Below are positions 1 to 8,216 of a DNA stretch of 64,000 bases, one piece after another. This DNA is from Rhodococcus sp. RD6.2 (lineage in GTDB: Bacteria > Actinomycetota > Actinomycetes > Mycobacteriales > Mycobacteriaceae), in contig NZ_CVQP01000007.1 of the NCBI RefSeq assembly GCF_001040705.1, forward strand, positions 150,570 through 214,569, given 5' to 3'. The translations under genes and the position numbers were made by a program. A model generated the notes under the pieces. The model did not search any database. It had not been told where the DNA came from and saw nothing but the letters and a program-made list of their open reading frames with translations. Every line of letters begins with the position of its first letter. Positions within the stretch are counted from its first letter, which is position 1.

Positions 1-2
1 GT

Positions 3-440
3 CTCGTCGCGAAGGCCGGGACCTGGTACCTCGTCGCCGCGCACCGGGGTCGCGTTCTGTCCTACCGCGTGACGCGGATCGACTCTGCCGAGCACCTCGA
101 CGCCCCCGCCGAGCGGCCCGCCGACTTCGACCTGGCGTCGTGGTGGACCGAGTCGACCGCCGAGTTCGACCGGTCCCTGCTGCGGTGCCCGTGCCGGGTG
201 CGACTCGCTCCCGCCGCGTGGCGCGCGCTTCCCGCCGTCGTCGGGGTCGAAGCCGCCCGCGTGACACCGGGGCCGCCGGACGGCGACGGCTGGGTGGAGG
301 TCGACCTCGCCCTCGAATCGGAAGCCGTTGCGGTGCATCAGTTGACCGCGCTCGGCGATGGCGTCGAGGTGGTGGCGCCCGCGTCGGTGCGAGCAGGTCT
401 ACGCGAGATTGCGCAAAGGATGGTGGCGAACAACTGCTGA
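3..440 (+). CDS. WYL-domain transcriptional regulator, C-terminal part (5' truncated)
   Basis: The reading frame is open from the left window edge and ends at a TGA at 438-440, so the start lies outside. The visible 145 residues begin inside a WYL domain: the signature appears as GTWYLVAAHRGRVLSYRV, followed by the usual hydrophobic strand pattern and a C-terminal segment with a helix (VRAGLREIAQRMVANN). WYL proteins of the YafY/DeoR type bind a ligand or nucleic acid with this domain and DNA with an N-terminal helix-turn-helix, which cannot be seen here. The target is unknown. The next gene faces it and ends at 474. Confidence 0.7.
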   Translation, partial: LVAKAGTWYLVAAHRGRVLSYRVTRIDSAEHLDAPAERPADFDLASWWTESTAEFDRSLLRCPCRVRLAPAAWRALPAVVGVEAARVTPGPPDGDGWVEVDLALESEAVAVHQLTALGDGVEVVAPASVRAGLREIAQRMVANNC

Positions 441-473
441 CCGGACCTCGTGTCCCGGCATGGTCTCCCTCTT

Positions 474-1436
474 CTACAACATGCGTCGTCTGCGGTCGAG
501 TGCCTTGGCCCGGCGGACCGACACCTTCGACCACACCGCCTGCTGGATCGCCAGCGTCGCCCAGCCTGCCAGCGCCATTCCCGTCAGGTTGAGCAGCAAC
601 TGCAGTGTGCTGCCCCAGATCTCCGCACCGATACCGAACGCGAGACCGAGCCCGACATTGCCCGCCGCCGGAACCGTCGTCACGGAGATGAACACGCCCG
701 ACAGCCCGCCGAGCTTCGACGACGTCAGTGACAGCACTCCCGCGGCGGCAGCGATGATGGCGACGATGAAGGACCACTTGTCCGGGGTGTAGATGAACGC
801 GGTTTCCGGGCGTGGACCCGTCACGTCCTCGAGGGTCACCCAGCCGAGGGCGCGCCCGGCCAGCGCCGCGAGCGCCGTCGCCGCGATCGCGACGACGAAC
901 CCGACCACGAGTGTGCGTATTGCCGTCGCGAGCAGCACGTACCGATGTTTGACCAGCGCGACACCGAGGGCGGCGATGGCGCCGAACTCCGGTCCGAGCA
1001 CCATCGCGCCGATGACCAGGATCTGTGAGTCCGTGATGATCGCGATCCCGGCGAGCAGCGTCGCCATGGTCATGAAGCTGAGGTACGTCCAGTTCAGTTC
1101 GACGTCCTCGTAGGAGCGTTGCGCGACCTCCGCCCACACGACGGTGTCGGCGGAGCTGCCGGGGCTCTTCAGTTCCGCGTCGAGGCCGTCGCGGGAGAGC
1201 CAGGTGTGCACCGGTTCGAGTTCGATCGTGCCGTGGTGGTGCAGGCCGGTCGCGCGCAGTTGCTGGATCACGTCGTTGGCGACTTCCCGCGCGAGGTCGG
1301 CGTGGACGATGTCGCCCACCGGACGGACCGCAGCCCCGCGGTGGACCGCGAGGCTGCTGACGCCGGGTTCGTCGCCGAGGATTCCCAGGACGTCGTCGGT
1401 GTATGCCGTGGGCGCCAGGATCCGAAGATGCAGCAT
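474..1436 (-). CDS. DUF389 family integral membrane protein
   Basis: A 320-residue protein with a soluble N-terminal part (about residues 1-125) that resembles a small regulatory domain, followed by a membrane domain of six or so hydrophobic segments (about 130-300) and a short basic tail. The stretch with SQILVIGAMVLGPEFGAIAALG is typical of DUF389 (TIGR00341-like) proteins, whose biochemical role is not established. The start ATG at 1436 was chosen because the protein then begins directly with MLHLRILAPT, as in family members; the frame runs further upstream, but that part overlaps the ABC permease gene. Function unknown; transport or envelope role possible. Confidence 0.75.
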   Translation of the reverse strand: MLHLRILAPTAYTDDVLGILGDEPGVSSLAVHRGAAVRPVGDIVHADLAREVANDVIQQLRATGLHHHGTIELEPVHTWLSRDGLDAELKSPGSSADTVVWAEVAQRSYEDVELNWTYLSFMTMATLLAGIAIITDSQILVIGAMVLGPEFGAIAALGVALVKHRYVLLATAIRTLVVGFVVAIAATALAALAGRALGWVTLEDVTGPRPETAFIYTPDKWSFIVAIIAAAAGVLSLTSSKLGGLSGVFISVTTVPAAGNVGLGLAFGIGAEIWGSTLQLLLNLTGMALAGWATLAIQQAVWSKVSVRRAKALDRRRRML

Positions 1437-1483
1437 CCGCTCAGTCTGCCGGGAGCGGCCCGCTGCCGCGCGCAGGCGCGCGC

Positions 1484-2248
1484 CTAGCTGATCTTGCGGT
1501 TGTAGACGGCCGTCGCTGCGATGTAGGCGAGGACGAGAATGCCGACGCACCAGGCGAGGGCGATCCAGATGTCGCCGCCAACCGGCTGCTGCGCGAACAG
1601 GGCGCGAATGGTGTTGACGATCGAGGTGACCGGCTGGTTCTCGGCGAACCAGCGCACCGGGCCCGGCATGGTGTCGGTGGGCACGAACGCGGAGCTGACG
1701 AACGGCAGGAAGATGAGAGGGTAGGCGAAAGCGCCTGCGCCGTCGACGGTTTTCGCGGAGAGGCCGGCGATCACCGCGACCCAGGTCAACGCCAGGGTGA
1801 ACAGGATCAGGATGCCCGCGACCGCGAGCCACGCCAGCACACCGGCGCCGGTGCGGAAGCCCATGAGGAGGGCGATGCCGATAACGACGACGAGGGAGAT
1901 CATGTTGGCGACCAGCGAGGTGAGAACATGTGCCCACAGTGCGCTCGACCGGGCGATCGGCATGGACTGGAATCGCTCGAAGATCCCGCCCTGCATGTCC
2001 ATGAAGAGCCGGTAGGACGTGTAGGCGATGCCCGACGCGACCGTGATGAGCAGGATGCCGGGCAGCATGTAGTTCACGTATGACGCGGACCCGGTGTCGA
2101 TCGCGCCGCCGAACACGTAGACGAACATCAGCATCAGGGCGACCGGGGTGACCGCCGTGGTGATGATGGTGTCCGGGCTGCGCAGGATGTGGCGTAGTGA
2201 ACGCCCCGTCAGCGCGGTGGTGTCGCCGTAGAAGTACGTGGTGGTCAT
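1484..2248 (-). CDS. ABC-2 type transporter permease (DrrB-like)
   Basis: A 254-residue membrane protein with about six transmembrane segments and the ABC-2 membrane fold of daunorubicin-type exporters. Its ATG at 2248 overlaps the stop of the ATPase gene by 4 bases (ATGA), so the two are translationally coupled. It ends with a basic tail (YNRKIS). With the ATPase it should form an export pump for a hydrophobic or drug-like compound, using two copies of each subunit. It is the last gene of the PadR-controlled four-gene operon. The substrate cannot be read from the sequence. Confidence 0.85.
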   Translation of the reverse strand: MTTTYFYGDTTALTGRSLRHILRSPDTIITTAVTPVALMLMFVYVFGGAIDTGSASYVNYMLPGILLITVASGIAYTSYRLFMDMQGGIFERFQSMPIARSSALWAHVLTSLVANMISLVVVIGIALLMGFRTGAGVLAWLAVAGILILFTLALTWVAVIAGLSAKTVDGAGAFAYPLIFLPFVSSAFVPTDTMPGPVRWFAENQPVTSIVNTIRALFAQQPVGGDIWIALAWCVGILVLAYIAATAVYNRKIS

Positions 2249-3021
2249 CGCCGTTCCTCCTGGTCCGTGTGGGTGTCGCCGACGATCGCGAGGAAGACCT
2301 CCTCGAGGGTGGGCTGCTTCTCGACGTACTCCACGGTCGCGGGTGGCAGCAGTGCCTTGAGCTCGGCGAGGGTGCCGTTCACGATGATCCGGCCCTCGTG
2401 GAGGATCGCGATGCGGTCGGCGAGGTGTTCGGCCTCGTCCAGGTACTGCGTCGTCAGCAGCACGGTCGTCCCGCGGTTGGCGAGCTCCTTGACCGTGTGC
2501 CACACGTCGATCCGCGCCTGCGGGTCGAGCCCGGTGGTCGGTTCGTCGAGGAAGACGAGCGGCGGATCCCCGATCAGGCTCATCGCGATGTCGAGGCGGC
2601 GCCGCATGCCGCCGGAGTACTCGGTCGCCTTCCGGTCACCGGCGTCGGTGAGCGAGAATCGAGCGAGCAGGTCGTCGGCGACCTGGGCCGGGTTCTCGAC
2701 GTGACGCAGCTTGGCGACGAGCACGAGATTCTCTCGCCCGCTGAGGATCTCGTCGACTGCCGCGAACTGGCCCGTGAGGCTGATCGACTCGCGGACGTTC
2801 TGCGGCTGTGCGGCGGCATCGAAGCCGTTGACCGTGGCTGTGCCCGCATCCGCCTTGAGCAGCGTCGCGAGGATCTTCACGACCGTGGTCTTGCCCGCGC
2901 CGTTCGAGCCGAGCAGCGCGAAGATGCTGCCCGGCGCCACGTCGAAGTCGACGCCGCGCAGCACCTGCAGATCCTTGTACGACTTCTCCAGGCCCCGCAC
3001 CTGGATCGCTGCCGAGGTCAT
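2245..3021 (-). CDS. ABC transporter ATP-binding protein (DrrA-like)
   Basis: A 258-residue nucleotide-binding subunit. Walker A reads GSNGAGKTT (about residue 38), the signature is YSGGMRRRLD, Walker B is LVFLDEPTTGLD, and the switch region is LLTTQYLDEAEHL. The C-terminal extension with EYVEKQPTLEEVFLAIVGD is characteristic of the DrrA group of multidrug exporters. ATG at 3021 overlaps the stop of the DUF1048 gene (ATGA), and its own stop overlaps the permease start, so the three genes form one coupled unit. It powers export by the permease encoded next. Confidence 0.9.
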   Translation of the reverse strand: MTSAAIQVRGLEKSYKDLQVLRGVDFDVAPGSIFALLGSNGAGKTTVVKILATLLKADAGTATVNGFDAAAQPQNVRESISLTGQFAAVDEILSGRENLVLVAKLRHVENPAQVADDLLARFSLTDAGDRKATEYSGGMRRRLDIAMSLIGDPPLVFLDEPTTGLDPQARIDVWHTVKELANRGTTVLLTTQYLDEAEHLADRIAILHEGRIIVNGTLAELKALLPPATVEYVEKQPTLEEVFLAIVGDTHTDQEERR

Positions 3022-3380
3022 GACTGCTCCCGTTCCGCGTCGTCGATCGCCTTGGTCAGGCGGGCACGTTCCTTGTCGATCCACTGCTTGCCGGTGTAGG
3101 CCTCGACGAACGCCTCGGCGAACTCGACCGGGTTCTCGCCGACGATCTCGCGGACCGGTGTGCCGTCGACTGCGGCGCGCTCCCAGAGGTCGGCCAGGTC
3201 ACCCACCATCTGGACGAGGGTTGCGCCGTCGGTGATTCCACTGGAGTAGGTGAAGTACCGCAGCAGCGCCTTCGCGGTGGTGCTGTACGGCTCGGGAAGG
3301 GTGTCGATGCGTGCCTTGTTCTGCTTGTACTGCTTCTTCTCGCCGAACGATCCGGTGACGTTCTCGATCCAGTTGGTCAT
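3018..3380 (-). CDS. DUF1048 family small protein
   Basis: A 120-residue soluble protein, mostly helical and charged, matching the DUF1048 family by its opening (NWIENVTGSFGEKKQYKQNKARI) features and by its context: DUF1048 proteins are commonly encoded next to PadR regulators and DrrAB-type pumps. The gene begins 2 bases after the padR stop and its own stop overlaps the ATPase start. The role is unknown; co-location suggests it modulates the regulator or the pump. No catalytic motif is visible. Confidence 0.7.
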   Translation of the reverse strand: MTNWIENVTGSFGEKKQYKQNKARIDTLPEPYSTTAKALLRYFTYSSGITDGATLVQMVGDLADLWERAAVDGTPVREIVGENPVEFAEAFVEAYTGKQWIDKERARLTKAIDDAEREQS

Positions 3381-3382
3381 GA

Positions 3383-3712
3383 TCACTTCTCTCCCTCGTG
3401 AAGCTGTTCGATACGGTCCGAGAGGAACGTCCATGTCCTCCAGAACTCGTCGAGTTGGTCGCGTCCTTGTGCGTTGATCGAGAACACCTTTCGCGGCGGC
3501 CCCTTCTCCGAAGGGACCTTCTCGACGTCCACGAAGCCCCGCTGCTCGATCCGGACGAGCAGGGCGTACACGGTGCCTTCGGCGAGATCCGTGAATCCCT
3601 GCTCGCGAAGCAGTGCGGTGATCTCGTAGCCGTACGCGGATTGCCTGGCGAGGAGCGCCAGGACGATGCCCTCGAGAGTGCCCTTGAGCATCTCCGTCAT
3701 CTGATTGGCCAT
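3383..3712 (-). CDS. PadR family transcriptional regulator
   Basis: A 109-residue PadR protein with a single winged helix: MLKGTLEGIVLALLARQSAYGYEI forms the first helices, and the wing carries the typical GTVYALLVRIEQRGFV recognition segment. The start ATG at 3712 follows a purine-rich stretch (GAGGTGGGC) about 5 bases upstream; an earlier in-frame start at 3763 would add a non-conserved basic segment overlapping the operator region. PadR proteins of this group usually repress their own operon and a linked ABC pump, and release DNA when the pump's substrate binds. It is the first gene of the operon. Confidence 0.88.
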   Translation of the reverse strand: MANQMTEMLKGTLEGIVLALLARQSAYGYEITALLREQGFTDLAEGTVYALLVRIEQRGFVDVEKVPSEKGPPRKVFSINAQGRDQLDEFWRTWTFLSDRIEQLHEGEK

Positions 3713-3743
3713 TGCCCACCTCCGATCTAGTCTGTGTCGCTGA

Positions 3744-3777
3744 CTACCGGTAGAAAGTAACACTGAGTACCGGTACT
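3744..3777. promoter_or_regulatory. Two TACCGGTA palindromes, probable PadR operator
   Basis: Upstream of padR lie two perfect palindromes sharing the TACCGGTA core: CTACCGGTAG at 3744-3753 and AGTACCGGTACT at 3766-3777. Their centres are 23 bp apart, about two helical turns, so two dimers could bind the same DNA face. They sit 30-65 bases upstream of the padR start, where the promoter should be. Autoregulation by PadR is the simplest reading, inferred from position and symmetry. Confidence 0.6.
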
Positions 3778-3853
3778 TAGCAAGAGCGAATAGCGATGGA
3801 TTTCGAGAAAAGGGAAGGACGCCAACCAGGGGTCGGCACTAGCATTGCCCGCC

Positions 3854-4765
3854 ATGGCCAAACCACACCCCCGCGTGTACTTCGGTGACCGGATCGTCGA
3901 CGCGGCCGAGGCGACCCTCGGCGTCGCGACATCGGCGATGCTCTACGGGCTCAGCGTGTACACCGTCTTCCCTGTCCATGTCGACGGTGACCGCCGCACC
4001 GCGTTCCGCCTCGCCGACCACTTCCAGCGGATGGTCGAGTCCTGCCGGATCATCGGGATGGACGGGTTCGCGGCGGAGTGGGACTACGACCGGTTCGTCT
4101 CGGCGGCAACCGAACTCGTCGCCGAGAACGCTCCGACTTCGGACGTGTTCGTCCGGGCGAGCGTGCACGTCGACGAGTCCATCCCCGGCACCCGGGTCCG
4201 CGGCTGTCACACCACAGTCAGCATGTTCGTCTACGACGCCGTCCCGATCGTCCCGCAGGACGGCATGCGCCTGAAGACAAGTCAGTGGCGCCGCATCCCG
4301 GACGCCGCGATCCCGTCGCGTGCCAAGGTCAACGGCGCATATGTGAACTCGGTCCTCGCGAAGCAGGACGCCATCGACGCCGGCTACGACGACGCGGTGT
4401 TCCTCGACGGCAACGGTCACGTCTGCGAGGCCAGCGCCGCGAACATCTTCCTCGTCCGTGGCGGCACTCTGATCACACCCGACGTCTCGTGCGACATCCT
4501 CGACGGCATCAACCGCCGGACCCTGCTCACTCTCGCCGCCGAGGACGGTGTCCCGGTGGTGGAGCGGACCGTCGACCTCACCGAGCTGTACATCGCGGAC
4601 GAGGTCTTCGTGACCGGCACTTCGGCAGGCGTCGCGCCCGTCCTCGAGGTCGACGGCCGGGTCGTCGGCAGCGGGCGTCAGGGCCCGATCTCGGAGGCGC
4701 TGCGCAAACGTCACGCATCGGCGTTGCGGTCGGACACCCTGCACGGCTGGGTCACTTCGCTGTAG
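3854..4765 (+). CDS. Class IV PLP-dependent aminotransferase (branched-chain/4-amino-4-deoxychorismate lyase fold)
   Basis: A 303-residue fold-type IV PLP enzyme. The expected PLP lysine is in SRAKVNGAYVNSVLAK (about residue 160), followed by the family pattern AGYDDAVFLDGNGHVCEASAANIF, where the glutamate contacts the cofactor ring. TGTSAGVAPVLEVDGRVVG near residue 260 is the phosphate-binding end region. The length fits IlvE-like and amine:pyruvate-type enzymes, and motifs alone do not fix the substrate. ATG at 3854 is preferred; a TTG at 3845 in frame is possible. It stands alone and is followed by a strong bidirectional terminator. Confidence 0.8.
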   Translation: MAKPHPRVYFGDRIVDAAEATLGVATSAMLYGLSVYTVFPVHVDGDRRTAFRLADHFQRMVESCRIIGMDGFAAEWDYDRFVSAATELVAENAPTSDVFVRASVHVDESIPGTRVRGCHTTVSMFVYDAVPIVPQDGMRLKTSQWRRIPDAAIPSRAKVNGAYVNSVLAKQDAIDAGYDDAVFLDGNGHVCEASAANIFLVRGGTLITPDVSCDILDGINRRTLLTLAAEDGVPVVERTVDLTELYIADEVFVTGTSAGVAPVLEVDGRVVGSGRQGPISEALRKRHASALRSDTLHGWVTSL

Positions 4766-4778
4766 GCGCCAGAGGCGC

Positions 4779-4822
4779 CCGTGCGCCTTTTTGGTAGTGG
4801 CCGCTACCAAAAAGGCGCACGG
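4779..4822. terminator. Bidirectional terminator, 19-bp stem
   Basis: A perfect 19-bp inverted repeat (4779-4797 and 4804-4822) with a 6-base loop lies between the convergent aminotransferase and methyltransferase genes. The arm contains a TTTTT run and the opposite arm an AAAAA run, so a transcript from either side ends in a hairpin with a U-tract. The stem is unusually long and perfect for a simple terminator. Confidence 0.85.
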
Positions 4823-4844
4823 CGGCGAAGCCGCCAGCAATGGA

Positions 4845-5666
4845 TCAGGCCCTGCGGGCCGTGGTGAGCAGGTACTCCCACTCCATCGTTCCGCCGCCGG
4901 TGTCGTGCGAGGCGGCGAGTTCGGACAGCGCGGCGTCGAGCGCCCGCACCTTGTCCTGGTCGTCGGCGATCGCCCGGTACACCGCGATGGTCGGGCCATA
5001 GCAGGCCTTGAAGAAGTCGCGGAACTGTTCGGGGGTGTCGAAGCAGTCGACCGTCAGCCGCCTGCGCTGCCCTTTCAGGTCCACCACCCGGTCACCGAGC
5101 AGGTCGCGGACATGGGCCTCGTCTCCCCACAGCGGCGGCGGCTGGGCACCGGGCGGTGGCGGCGGGGCGTACGGCTTCATCGTCGCGAACATACGGCCGA
5201 TGAACCCTTCCGGTGTCCAGTTGATCAGGCCGAGGGTTCCACCCGGCCGGAGCACCCGAACCAGTTCGTCCGCGCTCGCCTGGTGGTGCGGCGCGAACAT
5301 CACGCCAACGCAGGAGATCACGGAATCGAACTCGCCGTCCGCGAACGGAAGTGCCTCGGCGTTCGCCTCCCTCCAGTCGAGGCTCAAGCCGAGCGAGTCC
5401 GCCTGCCGACGTCCCGCGTCGAGGAGTTCCGGGGTCAGGTCCGACGCGACGACGCGTGCGCCCGCCGCGGCGGCGGGAATCGATGCGTTCCCCGAGCCGG
5501 CGGCGATGTCCAGGACTCGGTCGCCGGCGCCGATCCCGGTCGCGTCCACGAGGGTCGGGCCGAGTTCCGCGATCACGTCGGCGGCGACGGACGGGTAGTC
5601 GCCGAGCGCCCACATCGCGCGGTGGCGTGCGGCGAGGTCGTCGGTGGGTGGGGGTGTCGTGGACAT
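4845..5666 (-). CDS. Class I SAM-dependent methyltransferase
   Basis: A 273-residue methyltransferase of the UbiE/Methyltransf_25 type. Motif I is VLDIAAGSGNASIPAA (about residue 50), motif II includes GARVVASDLTPELL, and the post-motif region LPFADGEFDSVISCVGVMFAPHHQ is the usual strand 4 segment. A proline-rich insertion (about residues 172-183, PPPPPGAQPPP) is unusual. The substrate is unknown. It is divergent from the HxlR regulator across about 150 bases, so it is a likely target of that regulator. Confidence 0.85.
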   Translation of the reverse strand: MSTTPPPTDDLAARHRAMWALGDYPSVAADVIAELGPTLVDATGIGAGDRVLDIAAGSGNASIPAAAAGARVVASDLTPELLDAGRRQADSLGLSLDWREANAEALPFADGEFDSVISCVGVMFAPHHQASADELVRVLRPGGTLGLINWTPEGFIGRMFATMKPYAPPPPPGAQPPPLWGDEAHVRDLLGDRVVDLKGQRRRLTVDCFDTPEQFRDFFKACYGPTIAVYRAIADDQDKVRALDAALSELAASHDTGGGTMEWEYLLTTARRA

Positions 5667-5730
5667 GTCCTACTCCTGATCGTGGGTGGATCTCGGTCTG
5701 AACCCAGACTCCGCCCGTCGCCCCGGTGCA

Positions 5731-5753
5731 ATCCAGTTCTGGATCTGTACTGG
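5731..5753. promoter_or_regulatory. Inverted repeats in the methyltransferase/HxlR intergenic region
   Basis: ATCCAG-TT-CTGGAT (5731-5744) is a 6-2-6 inverted repeat, and CCAGT...ACTGG (5733-5753) forms a second overlapping symmetry. It lies between two divergent genes, 65-85 bases from each start, a good position for an HxlR operator controlling both. Assignment rests on symmetry and location only. Confidence 0.4.
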
Positions 5754-5814
5754 CGGCACCGGCCGACCGGGCGTGTACTTGTCGGGTAGCGCTCGCGACG
5801 GCGAGGAGACGCCC

Positions 5815-6486
5815 ATGACCGAGTACGGCCAGTTCTGCCCGGTGGCGAAGGCGATGGAACTGCTCGACGAACGCTGGACGATGCTGGTGGTCCGGGAACT
5901 GCTCGCGGGCAGCACCCGGTTCAACGACCTGCGGCGCGGGAACCCGAAGATGTCCCCGGCGCTACTGTCCAAGCGGCTGCGCACCCTCGAACGTGCGGGA
6001 GTCGTCCTCCGCACCGTCGAGGGCGGGCACAGTAGCTACACGCTCACACCCTGCGGCGCCGAACTCGCCACGGTCGTCGAGGCCCTCGGCGCCTGGGGCG
6101 TGCGGTGGGTCGCCGAACTCGACGACGCCGATCTGGACCCGCACCTGCTGATGTGGGACATGCACCGAACCATGCCGATCGGCGCGTGGCCGCGCGAGCG
6201 CACCGTCGTCGCGTTCGAGTTCGAGCAGTCCGCCCGGCCCCGCAGCTGGTGGTTGTGCGTGTCGGACGGCGAGGCCGACGTCTGCGAACGGGACCCCGGC
6301 TTCGACGTCACCGCCACCGTCGACACCGGATTGCGGACGCTCGTCGAGATCTGGCGTGGCGACCGGTCCTGGGAGCAGGCGATCGGCGCCGGGATGGTGA
6401 CGATCGCCGGCCCGACGTGGGCGGCCCGCGAGGTGCCGCGCTGGCTTGGGCAGATGACCTTGGCCGCCACCACCCGCCCCGGCTGA
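5815..6486 (+). CDS. HxlR family transcriptional regulator with C-terminal SCP2-like domain
   Basis: A 223-residue regulator. Residues 1-100 form an HxlR winged helix: FCPVAKAMELLDERWTMLVVRELL, then RFNDLRRGNPKMSPALLSKRLRTLE, with the conserved cysteine near the N terminus (Cys8) that in some relatives senses electrophiles or oxidants. Residues 110-223 resemble the sterol-carrier-like (SCP2) C-terminal domain found in longer actinobacterial HxlR proteins (VDTGLRTLVEIWRGDRSWEQAIGAG), which may bind a hydrophobic ligand. ATG at 5815 was chosen because the HxlR domain begins there. It probably controls the divergent methyltransferase and itself. Confidence 0.85.
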   Translation: MTEYGQFCPVAKAMELLDERWTMLVVRELLAGSTRFNDLRRGNPKMSPALLSKRLRTLERAGVVLRTVEGGHSSYTLTPCGAELATVVEALGAWGVRWVAELDDADLDPHLLMWDMHRTMPIGAWPRERTVVAFEFEQSARPRSWWLCVSDGEADVCERDPGFDVTATVDTGLRTLVEIWRGDRSWEQAIGAGMVTIAGPTWAAREVPRWLGQMTLAATTRPG

Positions 6487-6533
6487 CCGGTCCCGGTCCG
6501 TGGCGGTCGCCGCCGACCGGCTAGCGTCAGATC

Positions 6534-7400
6534 ATGAGCACTGAGAACGACACGGCGCCACGGTGGTTCGTCGACGCGATCGCTGCCCCGGTCGAGACGG
6601 GACGGGTCACCGTCGACGGCACCTCCATCGCGTACCGCGCCTGGGGTGAGCCCGACCAGCCCGGCGTCGTGCTCGTGCACGGCGGCATGGCCCATTCGCG
6701 CTGGTGGGACCACGTGGCGCCGCAGCTCGCGGTGGGACGACGCGTCGTCGCGCTCGACCTCTCCGGGCACGGCGACAGCGCACACCGCGAGAACTACACC
6801 CTCGAACAGTGGGTCGAGGAAGTGCTCGCGGTCGCGCCCGCGGGCGGCATCACCGGGCGCCCGACGCTGATCGGCCACAGCATGGGCGGCATCGTCTCGT
6901 ACCTGGCGTCGACCCTGTACGGGGACCGCCTCGACGGCGTGATGATCCTCGACTCGCCGATCCGCGATCTCACGCCCGAGGAACGCGAGATGCGCGACCA
7001 ACGGAAGTCGTCGACCACGAAGGTCTACCCGAGCGTCGACGCCGCGGTGGAACGGTTCCGGCTCGTACCGCCACAGGACACCGCCGAACCGTACGTCTTC
7101 GACTACATCGCGCGGGCTTCGCTGAAGGAGGTCGACGGCGGCTACAGCTGGAAGTTCGACCTGAGCCGCATCGGAAAGGGCGGGCGCAGCAGCCTCGACG
7201 GGACGGTCGCCGGGTGCCGCGTTGCGTACTTCCGCAGTGAGAACGGCATCGTCTCGCCCGAACTGCTGGACCGGATGCGGCCGATGTTCGGGCCGGACGC
7301 GCTGGTCGTGGAGCTGCCCGCGGCCGGACACCACCCCGTGTTCGATCAACCGATCGCGGTGGTCACCGCCGCGCGGATCGTCCTCGACGCCTGGTCCTGA
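6534..7400 (+). CDS. Alpha/beta hydrolase
   Basis: A 288-residue alpha/beta hydrolase. The oxyanion segment VLVHGGMAHSRWWDHV is at about residue 45, the nucleophile elbow GHSMGG (Ser about 119) and the catalytic His in AAGHHPVFDQP near residue 268. The acid is probably an Asp or Glu after strand 6-7. The cap domain is helical (about 140-200). The family covers esterases, haloalkane dehalogenase-like and C-C hydrolases; no motif here fixes the substrate. It follows the HxlR gene by 47 bases on the same strand and may be co-transcribed. Confidence 0.85.
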   Translation: MSTENDTAPRWFVDAIAAPVETGRVTVDGTSIAYRAWGEPDQPGVVLVHGGMAHSRWWDHVAPQLAVGRRVVALDLSGHGDSAHRENYTLEQWVEEVLAVAPAGGITGRPTLIGHSMGGIVSYLASTLYGDRLDGVMILDSPIRDLTPEEREMRDQRKSSTTKVYPSVDAAVERFRLVPPQDTAEPYVFDYIARASLKEVDGGYSWKFDLSRIGKGGRSSLDGTVAGCRVAYFRSENGIVSPELLDRMRPMFGPDALVVELPAAGHHPVFDQPIAVVTAARIVLDAWS

Positions 7401-7406
7401 TCTGGT

Positions 7407-8180
7407 TCACAACCAGAAGCGCATCAGGTAGTTGCCGTACTGGGCCCAGACACTCGGCACGCCGGACAGTTCGAACAGTCCGTAGATCGCGTCGAAGAAC
7501 GCCCGGTTGATCGACGGGACGAACAGCAACGCGATCAGCGCCAGCAGACCCACGCTTTTGTACTGATCGAGGGCGCGGCGGGTCTTCGGCGACAGCGACG
7601 GCTCCAGCGCGGCATAGCCGTCCAGGCCGGGGATCGGAATCAGATTCAGGACCGTCGCCATCACCTGAAGGAAGGCGAGGAAGCTGAGTCCCCACCAGAA
7701 CACCGGGTGGGACTCGGTGTCCGCGAACAACCGGATCACCGTCAGCAGCACCACCGCGGCGAGGGCGTTGACCATCGGCCCCGCCAGCGAGATCCGTCGG
7801 GCGGCTCGCGGCGAGAGCAGGTCGGTGCGCAGATACACGGCGCCGCCAGGAAGGCCGATTCCGCCGAGCGCGATGAACAGCACCGGCAATCCGATCGAGA
7901 GCAGCGGGTGGCTGTACTTGAGCGGATTCAACGTCAGGTAGCCGCGGGCCGCGACGTCACGGTCGCCGTACCGCCACGCGGTGTACGCATGCGCGAACTC
8001 GTGGAGGCAGACGGTGACCACCCAGCCCGCGACCACGAGGACGAAAACCCCGACACTCGCGGCCGTCGACTTCGGCGCCGCCTGCCACGCCATCGCGCCG
8101 CCGGCGATGGCGACGGCCAGTACCGCCAGGAAGACCGGGCTCGGCCGGACCGCGGAGCGGCGGGTGTCGGGGGACGTCAT
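7407..8180 (-). CDS. Site-2 protease-like M50 membrane metalloprotease (Rv0359-like)
   Basis: A 257-residue polytopic membrane protein. The zinc ligands appear as HEFAH (HExxH, about residue 62) in one transmembrane helix and NLIPIPGLDG (NxxPxPxLDG, third ligand Asp) in another, as in short M50B peptidases. Such proteins cleave membrane-embedded substrates, but no substrate is known for this branch. The neighbouring gene at 8217-8873 and nearby purA match the arrangement purA-Rv0358-Rv0359 in M. tuberculosis, so this is conserved backbone. It ends 6 bases from the convergent hydrolase gene. Confidence 0.88.
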   Translation of the reverse strand: MTSPDTRRSAVRPSPVFLAVLAVAIAGGAMAWQAAPKSTAASVGVFVLVVAGWVVTVCLHEFAHAYTAWRYGDRDVAARGYLTLNPLKYSHPLLSIGLPVLFIALGGIGLPGGAVYLRTDLLSPRAARRISLAGPMVNALAAVVLLTVIRLFADTESHPVFWWGLSFLAFLQVMATVLNLIPIPGLDGYAALEPSLSPKTRRALDQYKSVGLLALIALLFVPSINRAFFDAIYGLFELSGVPSVWAQYGNYLMRFWL

Positions 8181-8216
8181 GAATCCAGTATCACCGCGGC
8201 GTTCACTGCGCGGCGA

